The notes beneath the pieces are model-generated. The model was given only the letters and a program-made list of their open reading frames with translations, was not told where the DNA came from and did no database searches. From NCBI RefSeq assembly GCF_946222985.1, contig NZ_CAMIFY010000038.1, forward strand, positions 1 through 27,951: a stretch of DNA of 27,951 bases, read 5' to 3'. Positions within the stretch are counted from its first letter, which is position 1, and each line of letters begins with the position of its first letter. Origin of the DNA: an uncultured Corynebacterium sp. (GTDB lineage Bacteria > Actinomycetota > Actinomycetes > Mycobacteriales > Mycobacteriaceae). Shown here piece by piece: positions 7,545 to 18,217 of the stretch. The position numbers and the translations under genes are program-made.

Positions 7545-7574
7545 AGGTTATGTGACTGCGGTCACGTAAATCAA
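7545..7574 (-). promoter_or_regulatory. Candidate lctP promoter
   Basis: On the minus strand TTGATT (7574-7569) and TAACCT (7550-7545) are separated by 18 bp. The CRP-like site 7551-7566 fills the spacer and operator A follows directly. Confidence 0.5.
7551..7566. promoter_or_regulatory. CRP/GlxR-like site 1
   Basis: TGTGACTGCGGTCACG matches TGTGA-N6-TCACA at 9 of 10 defined bases, and its inner GTGAC/GTCAC arms are perfect. cAMP-binding GlxR of corynebacteria uses this CRP-type consensus. The position could repress lctP (spacer overlap) and, about 77 bp upstream of the predicted lutA start point, might activate lutABC. Confidence 0.6.
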
Positions 7575-7600
7575 GACCCGAAACAAAATTCTTTTGGGGT

Positions 7601-7629
7601 TTGCGTGACGTGGCTCACTGACTTACTGT
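7601..7629 (+). promoter_or_regulatory. Candidate lutABC promoter
   Basis: TTGCGT (7601-7606) and TACTGT (7624-7629) are separated by 17 bp. The -10 overlaps operator B and the spacer contains CRP-like site 2, a mirror of the lctP side. Confidence 0.5.
7604..7619. promoter_or_regulatory. CRP/GlxR-like site 2
   Basis: CGTGACGTGGCTCACT has a perfect GTGA-N6-TCAC core; the two outermost consensus bases differ. It lies between the predicted -35 and -10 of lutA. Confidence 0.5.
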
Positions 7630-7641
7630 GGTCAGACCACA
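7627..7641. promoter_or_regulatory. GntR/LldR-type operator B (lutA side)
   Basis: TGTGGTCAGACCACA is a perfect palindrome apart from its central base and contains TGGT-CAG-ACCA. It overlaps the candidate lutA -10 element. Its centre is 99 bp from that of operator A. Confidence 0.75.
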
Positions 7642-7695
7642 GCGGGCCCGGGGGGAGCTCGCCACGTGCCGAACCACCCCGAAACCGGAGGTCCC

Positions 7696-8535
7696 ATGAG
7701 AATCGCGCTCTTTTCGACGTGCATCGTCGACGCGATGTACCCGAAGGTCGCCCTGGCCACCGTCCGCATCCTCGAACGGCTCGGCCACGAGGTCGTCGTC
7801 CCGCCCGGCCAGGGCTGCTGCTCGCAGATGCACGTCAACAGCGGCTATCTCGCCGATGCCCTGCCGGTTGTTCGCAACCACGTCGAGGCGTTTTCCGCCG
7901 CGGACTTCGACGTCGCCGTCGCACCGTCCGGCTCCTGCGTCGCGTCGCTGGGCCACCAGCAGCCCATCGTCGCCCGCGCCGGCGGCGACGAACGCCTGGC
8001 CGAGCGCGCCGCCGAAGTCGCCGCGTCGACCTACGAGTTGTCGCAGCTGCTCGTCGACGTCCTCGGCATCACCGACGCCGCCGCCCAACTCGGGTCGCAC
8101 TTCCCGCACTCGGTGACGTACCACCCCTCCTGCCACGGCATGCGGCTGCTGCGCCTGGGAGACCGGCAGGCGGATCTCCTCCGGACCGTCGACGGCATCG
8201 ATTTCAGGGAGCTTGCCGACGCCGACGAATGCTGCGGGTTCGGTGGCACGTTCTCCATGAAGAACCCGGACGTCTCCGGGGCGATGGTCGACGAGAAGAT
8301 CGGCAACATCGTCGACACAGGAGCGGGGGTGTGCACCGGCGGCGACGCGTCGTGCCTGATGCACATGGGCGGGGCGATGGCCCGCCGCGACGTGCCGGTC
8401 ACGGCCGTGCACCTCGCCGAGATCCTCGCCTCCACGCGGGAGGAACCCCTCGACGTCTCCGGCCCGGTCGAGTTGTCCATCCCGAAGTCGGCGCGTTCCC
8501 GCCGGTTCGCCGGCATCGGCGGAGGTGTCCGATGA
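7696..8535 (+). CDS. lutA: Lactate utilisation protein LutA (cysteine-rich CCG protein)
   Basis: A 279-residue cytosolic protein with two cysteine-rich domains, as in LutA/LldE and heterodisulfide-reductase-type subunits. The first set is Cys9, Cys41-Cys42 and Cys81 (FSTC, GQGCCSQM, PSGSC). The second is Cys146, Cys179-Cys180 and Cys220 (YHPSCHG, DECCGFGG, DASC). The first CCG motif is altered to CCS, a small deviation. With LutB and LutC it forms the iron-sulfur L-lactate dehydrogenase that oxidises lactate to pyruvate. The start at 7696 is set by GGAGG at 7687-7691. The stop overlaps the lutB start as ATGA (8532-8535). It is likely controlled by the two operators just upstream. Confidence 0.95.
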   Translation: MRIALFSTCIVDAMYPKVALATVRILERLGHEVVVPPGQGCCSQMHVNSGYLADALPVVRNHVEAFSAADFDVAVAPSGSCVASLGHQQPIVARAGGDERLAERAAEVAASTYELSQLLVDVLGITDAAAQLGSHFPHSVTYHPSCHGMRLLRLGDRQADLLRTVDGIDFRELADADECCGFGGTFSMKNPDVSGAMVDEKIGNIVDTGAGVCTGGDASCLMHMGGAMARRDVPVTAVHLAEILASTREEPLDVSGPVELSIPKSARSRRFAGIGGGVR

Positions 8536-10061
8536 CCTCGATCAACCTCGGCATGCCCGCCGCCCGCCCCATCCACGGCCACGGCAACCTCCACGCGGAG
8601 ACCGCCTTCCCGGCCGCCGCCAAGGAGCAGATGCGCAACGACCAGATGCGCGCCAACATCCGCCACGCCACCCACGCCATCCGCGGCAAGCGCAAGGTCG
8701 TGGCCGGGGAACTGCCCGACTGGGAGGCGCTGCGCGACGCCGGATCGGCGCTCAAGCAACGGGTCACGGCGAACCTGCCGGAACTGTTGGAGCAGTTCGA
8801 GCGCAACTTCACCGCCCGCGGCGGCCACGTGCACTGGGCCCGCGACGCGGACGAGGCCAACCGGATCGTCGCAAAGCTCGTCCGAGCCACCGGATCCACC
8901 GACGTGATCAAGGTCAAGTCGATGGCCACCCAGGAAATCGGGCTGGAAGCGCACCTGGAATCGGAGGGGATCACCGCGACCGAAACGGACCTGGCCGAGC
9001 TCATCGTCCAGCTCGGCCACGACAAGCCCTCGCACATCCTCGTGCCGGCGATCCACCGCAATCGCCACGAGATCCGGGACATCTTCCTCGAGGAGATGCC
9101 CGAAACCGACGAATCGCTGACCGCGGAGCCCGCCGTGCTGGCCGAAGCCGCACGCCGTCACCTGCGGCAGAAGTTCCTCACCACCCGGGTGGCCGTGTCG
9201 GGCGCGAACTTCGGGGTCGCGGAGACCGGCACGCTGTCCGTCGTCGAATCCGAGGGCAACGGCCGGATGTGCCTGACGCTGCCGGAAACGCTGATCACGG
9301 TGATGGGCATCGAGAAGATCGTGCCGGCCTTCACCGACCTCGAAGTGTTCCTGCAGCTGCTGCCGCGATCGTCGACCGGCGAGCGGATGAACCCGTACAC
9401 CTCCATGTGGACCGGCGTCACCGACGGCGACGGGCCGCGGAACATGCACGTGGTGCTGCTCGACAACGGCCGCACCGCGGTGCTCGACGACGAGGTCGGG
9501 CGCTCGGCGCTGCATTGCATCCGCTGTTCGGCGTGCCTCAACGTCTGCCCCGTCTACGAGCAGGCCGGCGGCCACTCCTACGGCTCGACGTACCCGGGGC
9601 CCATCGGCGCGATCCTGTCGCCGCAGCTCACGGGCATCGAATCGGAGGAAAACGCCTCGTTGCCGTTCGCCTCGACGCTGTGCGGGGCCTGCTACGACGT
9701 ATGCCCGGTCAAGATCAACATCCCCGAAATCCTCGTCCACCTGCGCGCGCGGGCCGTCGAAGCCGAGAAGCGGACGGTGCCCTCGCAGATGGACCTGATG
9801 ATGAAGGCCGCCTCGGCGGTGATGTCCTCCGGGGCCCGCATGGCACTGGCGGAGCGGGGGCTTCCCCTCGGGCGGATCCTCGCCGGCCGGGACCGCCGGA
9901 TCGGATCGTTGCCGGGCCTCGCCGGCGGGTGGACCGACCAGCGCGACATCCCCGCGCCGCCGAAGGAATCGTTCCGCAATTGGTGGCGGCGGCACGGAAG
10001 CGAACGCACGCACCGAAACAACCCCGGCAACGAAAACGACCCTCGAAAGGATCGGGCATGA
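8532..10061 (+). CDS. lutB: Lactate utilisation protein LutB (iron-sulfur subunit)
   Basis: A 509-residue protein of the LutB/YkgF family. The N-terminal about 300 residues form the LUD domain (VKSMATQEIGLEAHLE, VAVSGANFGVAETGTL, LPETLITVMGIEK). A ferredoxin-like part follows with CIRCSACLNVCPVYE (Cys329, 332, 335, 339) and CGACYDVCPV (Cys384, 387, 391), binding two [4Fe-4S] clusters. It is the electron-carrying core of the LutABC lactate dehydrogenase. It overlaps lutA and lutC by ATGA at both ends, so the three proteins are probably made in fixed ratio. The Arg/Asn-rich C-terminal 25 residues look unconserved. Confidence 0.96.
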   Translation: MTSINLGMPAARPIHGHGNLHAETAFPAAAKEQMRNDQMRANIRHATHAIRGKRKVVAGELPDWEALRDAGSALKQRVTANLPELLEQFERNFTARGGHVHWARDADEANRIVAKLVRATGSTDVIKVKSMATQEIGLEAHLESEGITATETDLAELIVQLGHDKPSHILVPAIHRNRHEIRDIFLEEMPETDESLTAEPAVLAEAARRHLRQKFLTTRVAVSGANFGVAETGTLSVVESEGNGRMCLTLPETLITVMGIEKIVPAFTDLEVFLQLLPRSSTGERMNPYTSMWTGVTDGDGPRNMHVVLLDNGRTAVLDDEVGRSALHCIRCSACLNVCPVYEQAGGHSYGSTYPGPIGAILSPQLTGIESEENASLPFASTLCGACYDVCPVKINIPEILVHLRARAVEAEKRTVPSQMDLMMKAASAVMSSGARMALAERGLPLGRILAGRDRRIGSLPGLAGGWTDQRDIPAPPKESFRNWWRRHGSERTHRNNPGNENDPRKDRA

Positions 10062-10690
10062 GCGACGCCGCGAAGACGGAAATCCTGAGGCGCATCGGGG
10101 CCGCCCTGCACGACGCGCCGCGGGCCCCCGAGGTTCCCCGCGAGTATCGGCGCACCTCCGAGCGGCCCGCCGCCGAGGTGCTGGCGATGCTCGAGGATCG
10201 GCTCGTCGACTACAAGGCGGCGGTGTTCCGCGAGACCGCGGAGTCCCTGCCCGGCCGGCTCGCCGAGTTGCTTTTCGACGCCGCCGGCATCGTCGCCCCC
10301 GGTGGCCTCGATGATTCGTGGTTGCCGGTGGAACTGGCGGGGAGGGTGACCGTCGAAAAGCAGGGCACCGTTCTCGGAGTGCGCGAACTCGACGAATCCA
10401 TCGACGCCGTGGTGACCTCCTCGACCGTGACCTGCGCGGAGACCGGGACGATCTTCCTCAGCGGCCGACCCGACGAAGGGCGGCGCGCCATCTGCCTCGT
10501 GCCCGACCACCACGTGTGCGTGGTGCGCGCCGACACCGTCGTCGAACTGATCCCCGAGGCGCTGGCGAGGGTGGAGCCGACCGCCCCGATCACCATGATC
10601 TCCGGCCCGTCGGCGACCTCCGACATCGAACTCGAACGAGTCGAAGGGGTCCACGGGCCGCGACGACTCGACGTGATCCTGCTCGGCTGA
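10058..10690 (+). CDS. lutC: Lactate utilisation protein LutC (LUD domain)
   Basis: A 210-residue LUD-domain protein (LutC/YkgG). Recognisable segments are ILRRIGAALHDAPRAPEVPREY at the N-terminus, VTSSTVTCAETGTIFLSG in the middle, LVPDHHVCVVRADTVVELIPEA and the C-terminal SGPSATSDIELERVEGVHGP, the latter being a strong family mark. It completes the lactate dehydrogenase complex. The start at 10058 overlaps the lutB stop as ATGA and has GAAAGGA upstream. Downstream lie a tandem 11-bp repeat and a strong hairpin before pyruvate carboxylase. Confidence 0.95.
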   Translation: MSDAAKTEILRRIGAALHDAPRAPEVPREYRRTSERPAAEVLAMLEDRLVDYKAAVFRETAESLPGRLAELLFDAAGIVAPGGLDDSWLPVELAGRVTVEKQGTVLGVRELDESIDAVVTSSTVTCAETGTIFLSGRPDEGRRAICLVPDHHVCVVRADTVVELIPEALARVEPTAPITMISGPSATSDIELERVEGVHGPRRLDVILLG

Positions 10691-10693
10691 CGA

Positions 10694-10737
10694 GCTTCTA
10701 CCGCGCTTCTACCGACCTTCCACCGAGCTTCTACCGA
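10694..10737 (+). repeat. Four tandem copies of an 11-bp unit after lutC
   Basis: The unit GCTTCTACCGA appears four times head to tail from 10694. Copies 2 and 4 are identical, copy 1 differs at its last base and copy 3 at two bases. It starts 3 bp after the lutC stop codon and is non-coding. Confidence 0.85.
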
Positions 10738-10761
10738 GCCTTTTCCCCTCCCTGAAAAACA

Positions 10762-10793
10762 GCCACCGGCCGCGGGACCCGCCGGCCGGTGGC
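10762..10793. terminator. Strong GC hairpin between lutC and pyc
   Basis: GCCACCGGCC (10762-10771) pairs perfectly with GGCCGGTGGC (10784-10793) over a 12-nt loop. There is no T tract on the plus side. An A5 run (10755-10759) gives a T5 run on the minus side, so as a classical terminator it would act on minus-strand transcripts. On the plus strand it may be an actinobacterial tail-less terminator, or a structure in a lutC-pyc readthrough transcript. Confidence 0.45.
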
Positions 10794-10812
10794 GGAACGG
10801 AACGACGACCAG

Positions 10813-14262
<3,450 letters not shown>

Positions 14263-14298
14263 GGGGCCGAGGCGAACGAAGGGGCCGAGGCGAACGAG
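14263..14298 (+). repeat. Tandem 18-bp repeat directly after the pyc stop
   Basis: GGGGCCGAGGCGAACGA plus one variable base occurs at 14263-14280 and 14281-14298, followed by a decayed third start (GCGGCCGAGCGG). It begins at the first base after the stop codon and fills most of the 55-bp gap to the convergent CDGSH gene. Confidence 0.85.
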
Positions 14299-14317
14299 GC
14301 GGCCGAGCGGCGGGCGC

Positions 14318-14608
14318 CTAGTCCCGCGACCGCCGCCCCGGGTCGCCGCCCGAGGTGTCGCCCGATTTCTCCGTGGTGAAGCCGATGAGCTTGTGGGTGC
14401 CGTCGCACAGCGGCTTGATGCTCGAGGCACCGCACCGGCACAGGGCGACGACGGTGCGCTCCGGGCGCTCGGCCGGGGACTCGGCGTCGGCGGCGATGGC
14501 GAAGTCGCCGCGGACCAGCAGCGGCCCGTTCGGGCAGGCGGTGATGGTGGCGGCGGCCGGATCGGCGGCCGGATCGCTGCTCGAGGCGTCGGTGGTGCCG
14601 TCGGTCAT
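14318..14608 (-). CDS. CDGSH-type iron-sulfur protein
   Basis: A 96-residue protein with one zf-CDGSH motif, CRCGASSIKPLCDGTH: Cys57, Cys59, Cys68 and His72, with Thr replacing the Ser of the canonical CDGSH. This 3Cys-1His set binds a redox-active, labile [2Fe-2S] cluster. The first 20 residues are Asp/Ala/Ser-rich and probably disordered; the middle (ITACPNGPLLVRGDFAI) matches bacterial CDGSH proteins. Its start overlaps the stop of the heme-oxygenase-fold enzyme (14605-14608, ATGA), so the two are translationally coupled. An electron-transfer or cluster-donor role for that enzyme is an inference. Confidence 0.92.
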   Translation of the reverse strand: MTDGTTDASSSDPAADPAAATITACPNGPLLVRGDFAIAADAESPAERPERTVVALCRCGASSIKPLCDGTHKLIGFTTEKSGDTSGGDPGRRSRD

Positions 14609-15744
14609 CGCGTCACCGCGTTCTCGGGGGTCACGGTGTCCGCGATCCCGGTGCCCTCTCCGTCCCGCAGCGCGGAGCGCCCCTCCTGCCACGCGGCGTC
14701 CATGTGCGCGCCGATGAGGTCGTCCATGTGCAGCGACGCGGCGGCGCCGAAGAGGATGTCGTCGATGAGCTCCGGCTCGTCGTCGGCCAACCCGCCGGCG
14801 AGATCCCGCCCGGCGATCTGCTCGTGGACGGCGTCGGCTTCCACGTGCTCGTCGAAGTAGTGGGTGACGTCGTCGCCGTGACCGTGGCGTCGAAAAGCAC
14901 GGGCGTAATGCTTGTTGGGTATCGACGACGTCATCTCGTATGCCGCGAGGTGCCCGACGATGGCCCCGCGCAGCCTGCGGTGCAGGCCGAAGAGGCTCAT
15001 CATGTTCAACGACGTCAGCGTGACGGCGGGCACCCGGTCGACGTAGGCGTCGGGGACGTCGGACAACCCCATGGCGCGCAGCGTGCGGGCGAAGATCTCG
15101 GCGTGCATGCGGTCGGGGCGGCCGTTGCCGTATTCGTCGGCCTGGATCTCGATCAGCGCCGCCTTCGCGCGGCCGCGCAGGCGCGGGATCGCCCACGAAT
15201 GCGGATCGGCCTCGCGCAGGGTGTAGATCGTGCGCAGGATCAGCAGCTCGCGCAGCTGCTCCTCGGTGGCCTTGCGGCCGGCCCACATCGCCAACGACGG
15301 CTTTGCGACGGCATCGGTCATCTCGAACAAGGTCGCCGATACCCCGGAGCCGTCGGCGGAGGCGGGCGCCGGCACATCGACGACGTCGCGCAGGACGCGC
15401 TCGAAGGCGCCCTCGATGCGGGCGCGGATGACCAGCAGGTCCGGATCCCATTCCCAATCGCCGACCACGTACGGCGCCGGGCCGTAATGGAGCAGATTGA
15501 GCACGAACAGCGTCAGTTGGACGTCGTCGTGGTGGAGCAGGGCGGCGGGGTCCGCATCCGCCTCGACGGCGGCGAGGGCGTCGTCGACGTGGCCGCCGAG
15601 AGCGCCGATCGCCTCGGCCGAACGGTCGATGTCGCCGGTGAGCAGCTCGAGCAGGGTCGCGCTGGCCGGCCCGCGCGGCGTCGGGGGCCGCACGGAATCC
15701 GGTGCCGCACCGTGCGCGGTGGAGAGGTGTTCCGCGGTGGTCAT
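14605..15744 (-). CDS. Iron-containing redox enzyme of the heme-oxygenase-like fold, substrate unknown
   Basis: A 379-residue, mostly helical protein of the 'iron-containing redox enzyme' (Haem_oxygenas_2-like) family. Candidate iron ligands cluster in the second half: LREADPHSW (Glu178, His182), IEIQADEYGNG (Glu199, Asp203, Glu204) followed by RMHAEIF (His214), AAYEMTSS...KHYARAFRR (Glu270, His279), and YFDEHVEADAVHE (His300, Asp304, His307). The last motif is the clearest family mark. Relatives in this fold include non-heme diiron oxidases such as UndA, BesC and the SznF central domain, but no specific reaction can be read here. It is coupled to the CDGSH gene by ATGA. The first 30 residues are poorly conserved and Pro-rich. 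Confidence 0.85.
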   Translation of the reverse strand: MTTAEHLSTAHGAAPDSVRPPTPRGPASATLLELLTGDIDRSAEAIGALGGHVDDALAAVEADADPAALLHHDDVQLTLFVLNLLHYGPAPYVVGDWEWDPDLLVIRARIEGAFERVLRDVVDVPAPASADGSGVSATLFEMTDAVAKPSLAMWAGRKATEEQLRELLILRTIYTLREADPHSWAIPRLRGRAKAALIEIQADEYGNGRPDRMHAEIFARTLRAMGLSDVPDAYVDRVPAVTLTSLNMMSLFGLHRRLRGAIVGHLAAYEMTSSIPNKHYARAFRRHGHGDDVTHYFDEHVEADAVHEQIAGRDLAGGLADDEPELIDDILFGAAASLHMDDLIGAHMDAAWQEGRSALRDGEGTGIADTVTPENAVTR

Positions 15745-15969
15745 CGCGTCCTCGTTTCGCTTCGTGGTCGTTCGGCGGGCCAGCCGGGATCAACCGGGGC
15801 GGCCGGGGTGAATGTCATTCTATAGAGGATCGACCCGTCATGGCGTCGGCGAACGGGACGCACCGTCGCTACGATCGGCGCGCATCGGCCTCCCCGCCCC
15901 CGGCGGCGCGGGGAGTGCCGGGGACGAGTCGCACGGCCGCCGGTCGACACCGACATGGAGGCACCGGAT

Positions 15970-16248
15970 ATGGCCGAGAAGAAGAAGGAAGACCCCGGAC
16001 CGTCCGTCAAGGACAAGGACGTCTACGAGGCGATCCGCGACGACGGCGCCAGCAAGGAAAAGGCCGCCCGCATCGCCAACGCGGCGGCGAACAGCTCCCG
16101 CGAGGAGGTCGGCCGCAAGGGCGGAAAGTCCGACTCCTACGAGGAGTGGACGGTCGACGAACTGCGTGATCGGGCCAGCGAGCTCGACGTCGAGGGGCGC
16201 TCGTCGATGAACAAGGACGAGCTGATCGCGGCCTTGCGCGAGCACTGA
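15970..16248 (+). CDS. Small Rho_N/SAP-like domain protein (DUF7218 type)
   Basis: A 92-residue, highly charged protein. The N-terminal half (VKDKDVYEAIRDDGASKEKAARIANAAA) resembles the short actinobacterial DUF7218-type region. The C-terminal third (WTVDELRDRASELDVEGRSSMNKDELIAALREH) is a Rho-termination-factor N-terminal/SAP-like helix-extended-helix that can bind nucleic acid. The start at 15970 is used because GGAGG lies 8 bp upstream; an ATG at 15955 lacks a site. The gene stands alone, divergent from the redox enzyme with a 225-bp gap that holds a CTATAGAG AT-rich spot (15820-15827) but no clear promoter. Stress-related or nucleoid roles are guesses. Confidence 0.82.
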   Translation: MAEKKKEDPGPSVKDKDVYEAIRDDGASKEKAARIANAAANSSREEVGRKGGKSDSYEEWTVDELRDRASELDVEGRSSMNKDELIAALREH

Positions 16249-16260
16249 TCCCGGTGCGTG

Positions 16261-16278
16261 CCGGCCCGAATCGGCCGG
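16261..16278 (+). terminator. Possible terminator hairpin after the Rho_N-domain gene
   Basis: CCGGCC (16261-16266) and GGCCGG (16273-16278) pair over a CGAATC loop, 13 bp after the stop. A second hairpin GGCGC-GT-GCGCC (16285-16296) follows. No T tract is present. Confidence 0.35.
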
Positions 16279-16359
16279 TGCGTCGGCGCGTGCGCCGGAC
16301 GGCCCGGGCGCGGGCATGAGTCGTGGTGGAGACGGGGTTCGCCGACGAGGTGTCGGCCG

Positions 16360-16389
16360 TTCACCTTTTCTGCCCGGAAACGGTACTTT
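16360..16389 (+). promoter_or_regulatory. Candidate promoter of the epimerase fusion/dehydrogenase unit
   Basis: TTCACC (16360-16365) and TACTTT (16384-16389) are spaced by 18 bp, giving a leader of about 55 nt. An inverted repeat CTGCCC (16370-16375)/GGGCAG (16390-16395) brackets the -10 element and could be an operator. Confidence 0.45.
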
Positions 16390-16450
16390 GGGCAGTGCCA
16401 ACCACCGACGACCGTGCCGCCCGACTGCGGTGCAGCGAGGAGAGCGCGCC

Positions 16451-18217
16451 ATGCGCGTAGCCGTGATCGGAGCAACCGGGAACGCCGGGACGGGCGTGCT
16501 GCGCGCACTGGCCGACGCCCCGGAAGTCGAGTCGATCCTGGGCGTCGCCCGCCGGGTCCCCGACGGGGGCGGCGAACCTTACGACGCCTGCGACTGGGTC
16601 TCCATCGACATCGCCGCCGCGACCCCCGAGCAGCAGGCCGTGGGGGAACTGGCGGAGGCCTTCCGCGGGGTCGACGCCGTCATTCATCTGGCGTGGTTGA
16701 TCCAGCCCAACGATGACCGGGAATTGCTGCGCCGAGTCAACGTCGAGGGCACCTCGCGCGTGCTCGACGCCGCGGCCCGGGCCGGCGTCGGCCGGGTCGT
16801 GGTGGCGTCTTCGGTGGGCGCGTACTCGCCGGACGACGCCAGAGCCGATGGAGGCGCCAGAGCCGACGGAGGTGACGGGGCCGATGGAGCCGACGGGAGC
16901 GACGAAGGTGATTCGGTCGCAGGTGATCTGCCGCTGCGCGACGAATCATGGCCGACCGGTGGCATCGAATCCTCGCACTACAGCGTGGACAAGGCCGCGC
17001 AAGAGGCGGTCCTCGACCGTTTCGAACGGGACCACCCCGACATCGTGGTCACCCGCCTGCGACCGGGGTTGAAGTTCCAGGCCGACGCGGCCTCCGAAAT
17101 CCAGCGATACTTCCTCGGCCCCGATGTCCCGGTCCAGGCGCTGCGCCATGGCCGACCGCCGGCGTTGCCCTTGCCGAAGGGACTTCGCTTCCAGGCGGTC
17201 CACTCCGATGACGTGGGCCGGGCCTACGCGTTGGCCGCGATCAAGGGAGTCGGCGGCGCGTTCAACGTCTGCGCCGATGACGTGGTCACCGGACGCGAGG
17301 TCGCCGAAATCCTCGGTCATGGCCGCACCATCGAACTGCCCGTCGCCGCGGTGCGCACGGCCCTGGCCGCAGCCCACCGCGCGGGGGCCGTCGCGGCGGA
17401 CCCCGGCTGGCTGGACATGGCGATGGAAGTCCCGTTCATGGACAACTCGCGCGCCAAAGTGGAGCTCGGTTGGCGCCCGACGATCAGCGCCCGCGACGCC
17501 CTGGAGGAACTCGTCGAGGCGATGATCGAAGGTGAAGGGGGCGCCACCGTCCCGCTGCGACCCCGCGACCCCGCCGCCAAACGCGTATCGGCCGTCGGCG
17601 AGTCGACCGCCCATGCCGCCGACCGCGCCGTCGCCCCCGGCGGGCCCGGCGACGAGATCGACCCGAACCTGCTCGGTCTCTACCTCGCCGACCACGCCAC
17701 CGGCGCGACCGCGGGCCAAAACCGCATCGAGCGCATGGCGGAGGACTTCGCCGACACCCCGGTCTTCGCGCAACTGTCGACCCTGGCCGCCGACATCGGC
17801 GCCGAGCGTGCGTTGTTGGAACGCGTGATCCGGGAATTGGACCTGGAACCGCGCGCGTATCGACGGGCGCTGTCCTGGGCCGGTGAGCGCGCCGGGCGGC
17901 TGAAGTTCAACCGGCGGATCGCGGAGCGGTCGCCGATGACCCTCGTGCTCGAGACGGAGATGATGCGCGGCGCCATCGCGGCCAAACTCGGCGGTTGGGA
18001 AACCCTGCGCGACAACGCGGAGGCGCTCGGCGTCGATCCGCGCACGTTCGGGAAACTCCGTGAGGCCGCCGATGAACAGCTGGCCCTGCTCGACGAGGTT
18101 CATGCGTGGGCCCGCGCCCGCGCCTTCCGCGAGGACCTCGACACGTTCAATCCGAACAAGGACACCGAAGAAGGCGCCGGCGACGAGACCGGCGACGATG
18201 AAGGGAAGAACCGATGA
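16451..18217 (+). CDS. Extended SDR (NAD-dependent epimerase-like) fused to a C-terminal helical domain
   Basis: A 588-residue protein. Residues 1-345 are an extended SDR: GATGNAGTG for NAD(P) (from residue 7), VIHLAW, NVEGTSRVL, catalytic Ser120-Ser121 region (VVVASSVGAYSP) and Tyr177-Lys181 (HYSVDK). Between the last two sits a repetitive Asp/Gly/Ala insert (residues 128-154, 16832-16912). A Pro/Ala/Arg-rich linker (about 346-404) leads to a helical domain (405-560: LLGLYLADHATGATAGQNR, ERAGRLKFNRRIAERSPM, ETEMMRGAIAAKLGGWETL) resembling stand-alone actinobacterial proteins of unknown function. Start 16451 has GAGGAGAG upstream. It is coupled by ATGA to a zinc dehydrogenase, suggesting one pathway. 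Substrate unknown. Confidence 0.87.
   Translation: MRVAVIGATGNAGTGVLRALADAPEVESILGVARRVPDGGGEPYDACDWVSIDIAAATPEQQAVGELAEAFRGVDAVIHLAWLIQPNDDRELLRRVNVEGTSRVLDAAARAGVGRVVVASSVGAYSPDDARADGGARADGGDGADGADGSDEGDSVAGDLPLRDESWPTGGIESSHYSVDKAAQEAVLDRFERDHPDIVVTRLRPGLKFQADAASEIQRYFLGPDVPVQALRHGRPPALPLPKGLRFQAVHSDDVGRAYALAAIKGVGGAFNVCADDVVTGREVAEILGHGRTIELPVAAVRTALAAAHRAGAVAADPGWLDMAMEVPFMDNSRAKVELGWRPTISARDALEELVEAMIEGEGGATVPLRPRDPAAKRVSAVGESTAHAADRAVAPGGPGDEIDPNLLGLYLADHATGATAGQNRIERMAEDFADTPVFAQLSTLAADIGAERALLERVIRELDLEPRAYRRALSWAGERAGRLKFNRRIAERSPMTLVLETEMMRGAIAAKLGGWETLRDNAEALGVDPRTFGKLREAADEQLALLDEVHAWARARAFREDLDTFNPNKDTEEGAGDETGDDEGKNR

Noticed and set aside
5723..7555. 610-codon open frame on the plus strand opposite lctP
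   Set aside because: Translation is low-complexity Gly/Asp/Ala/Glu/His, and the opposite strand encodes a clear LctP permease.
7550..7555. AGGAGG followed by ATG-TGA (a start-stop element) near the lactate control region
   Set aside because: It lies upstream of the predicted lutA promoter and would not be transcribed with it; AGGTTA there reads better as the lctP -10 on the minus strand.
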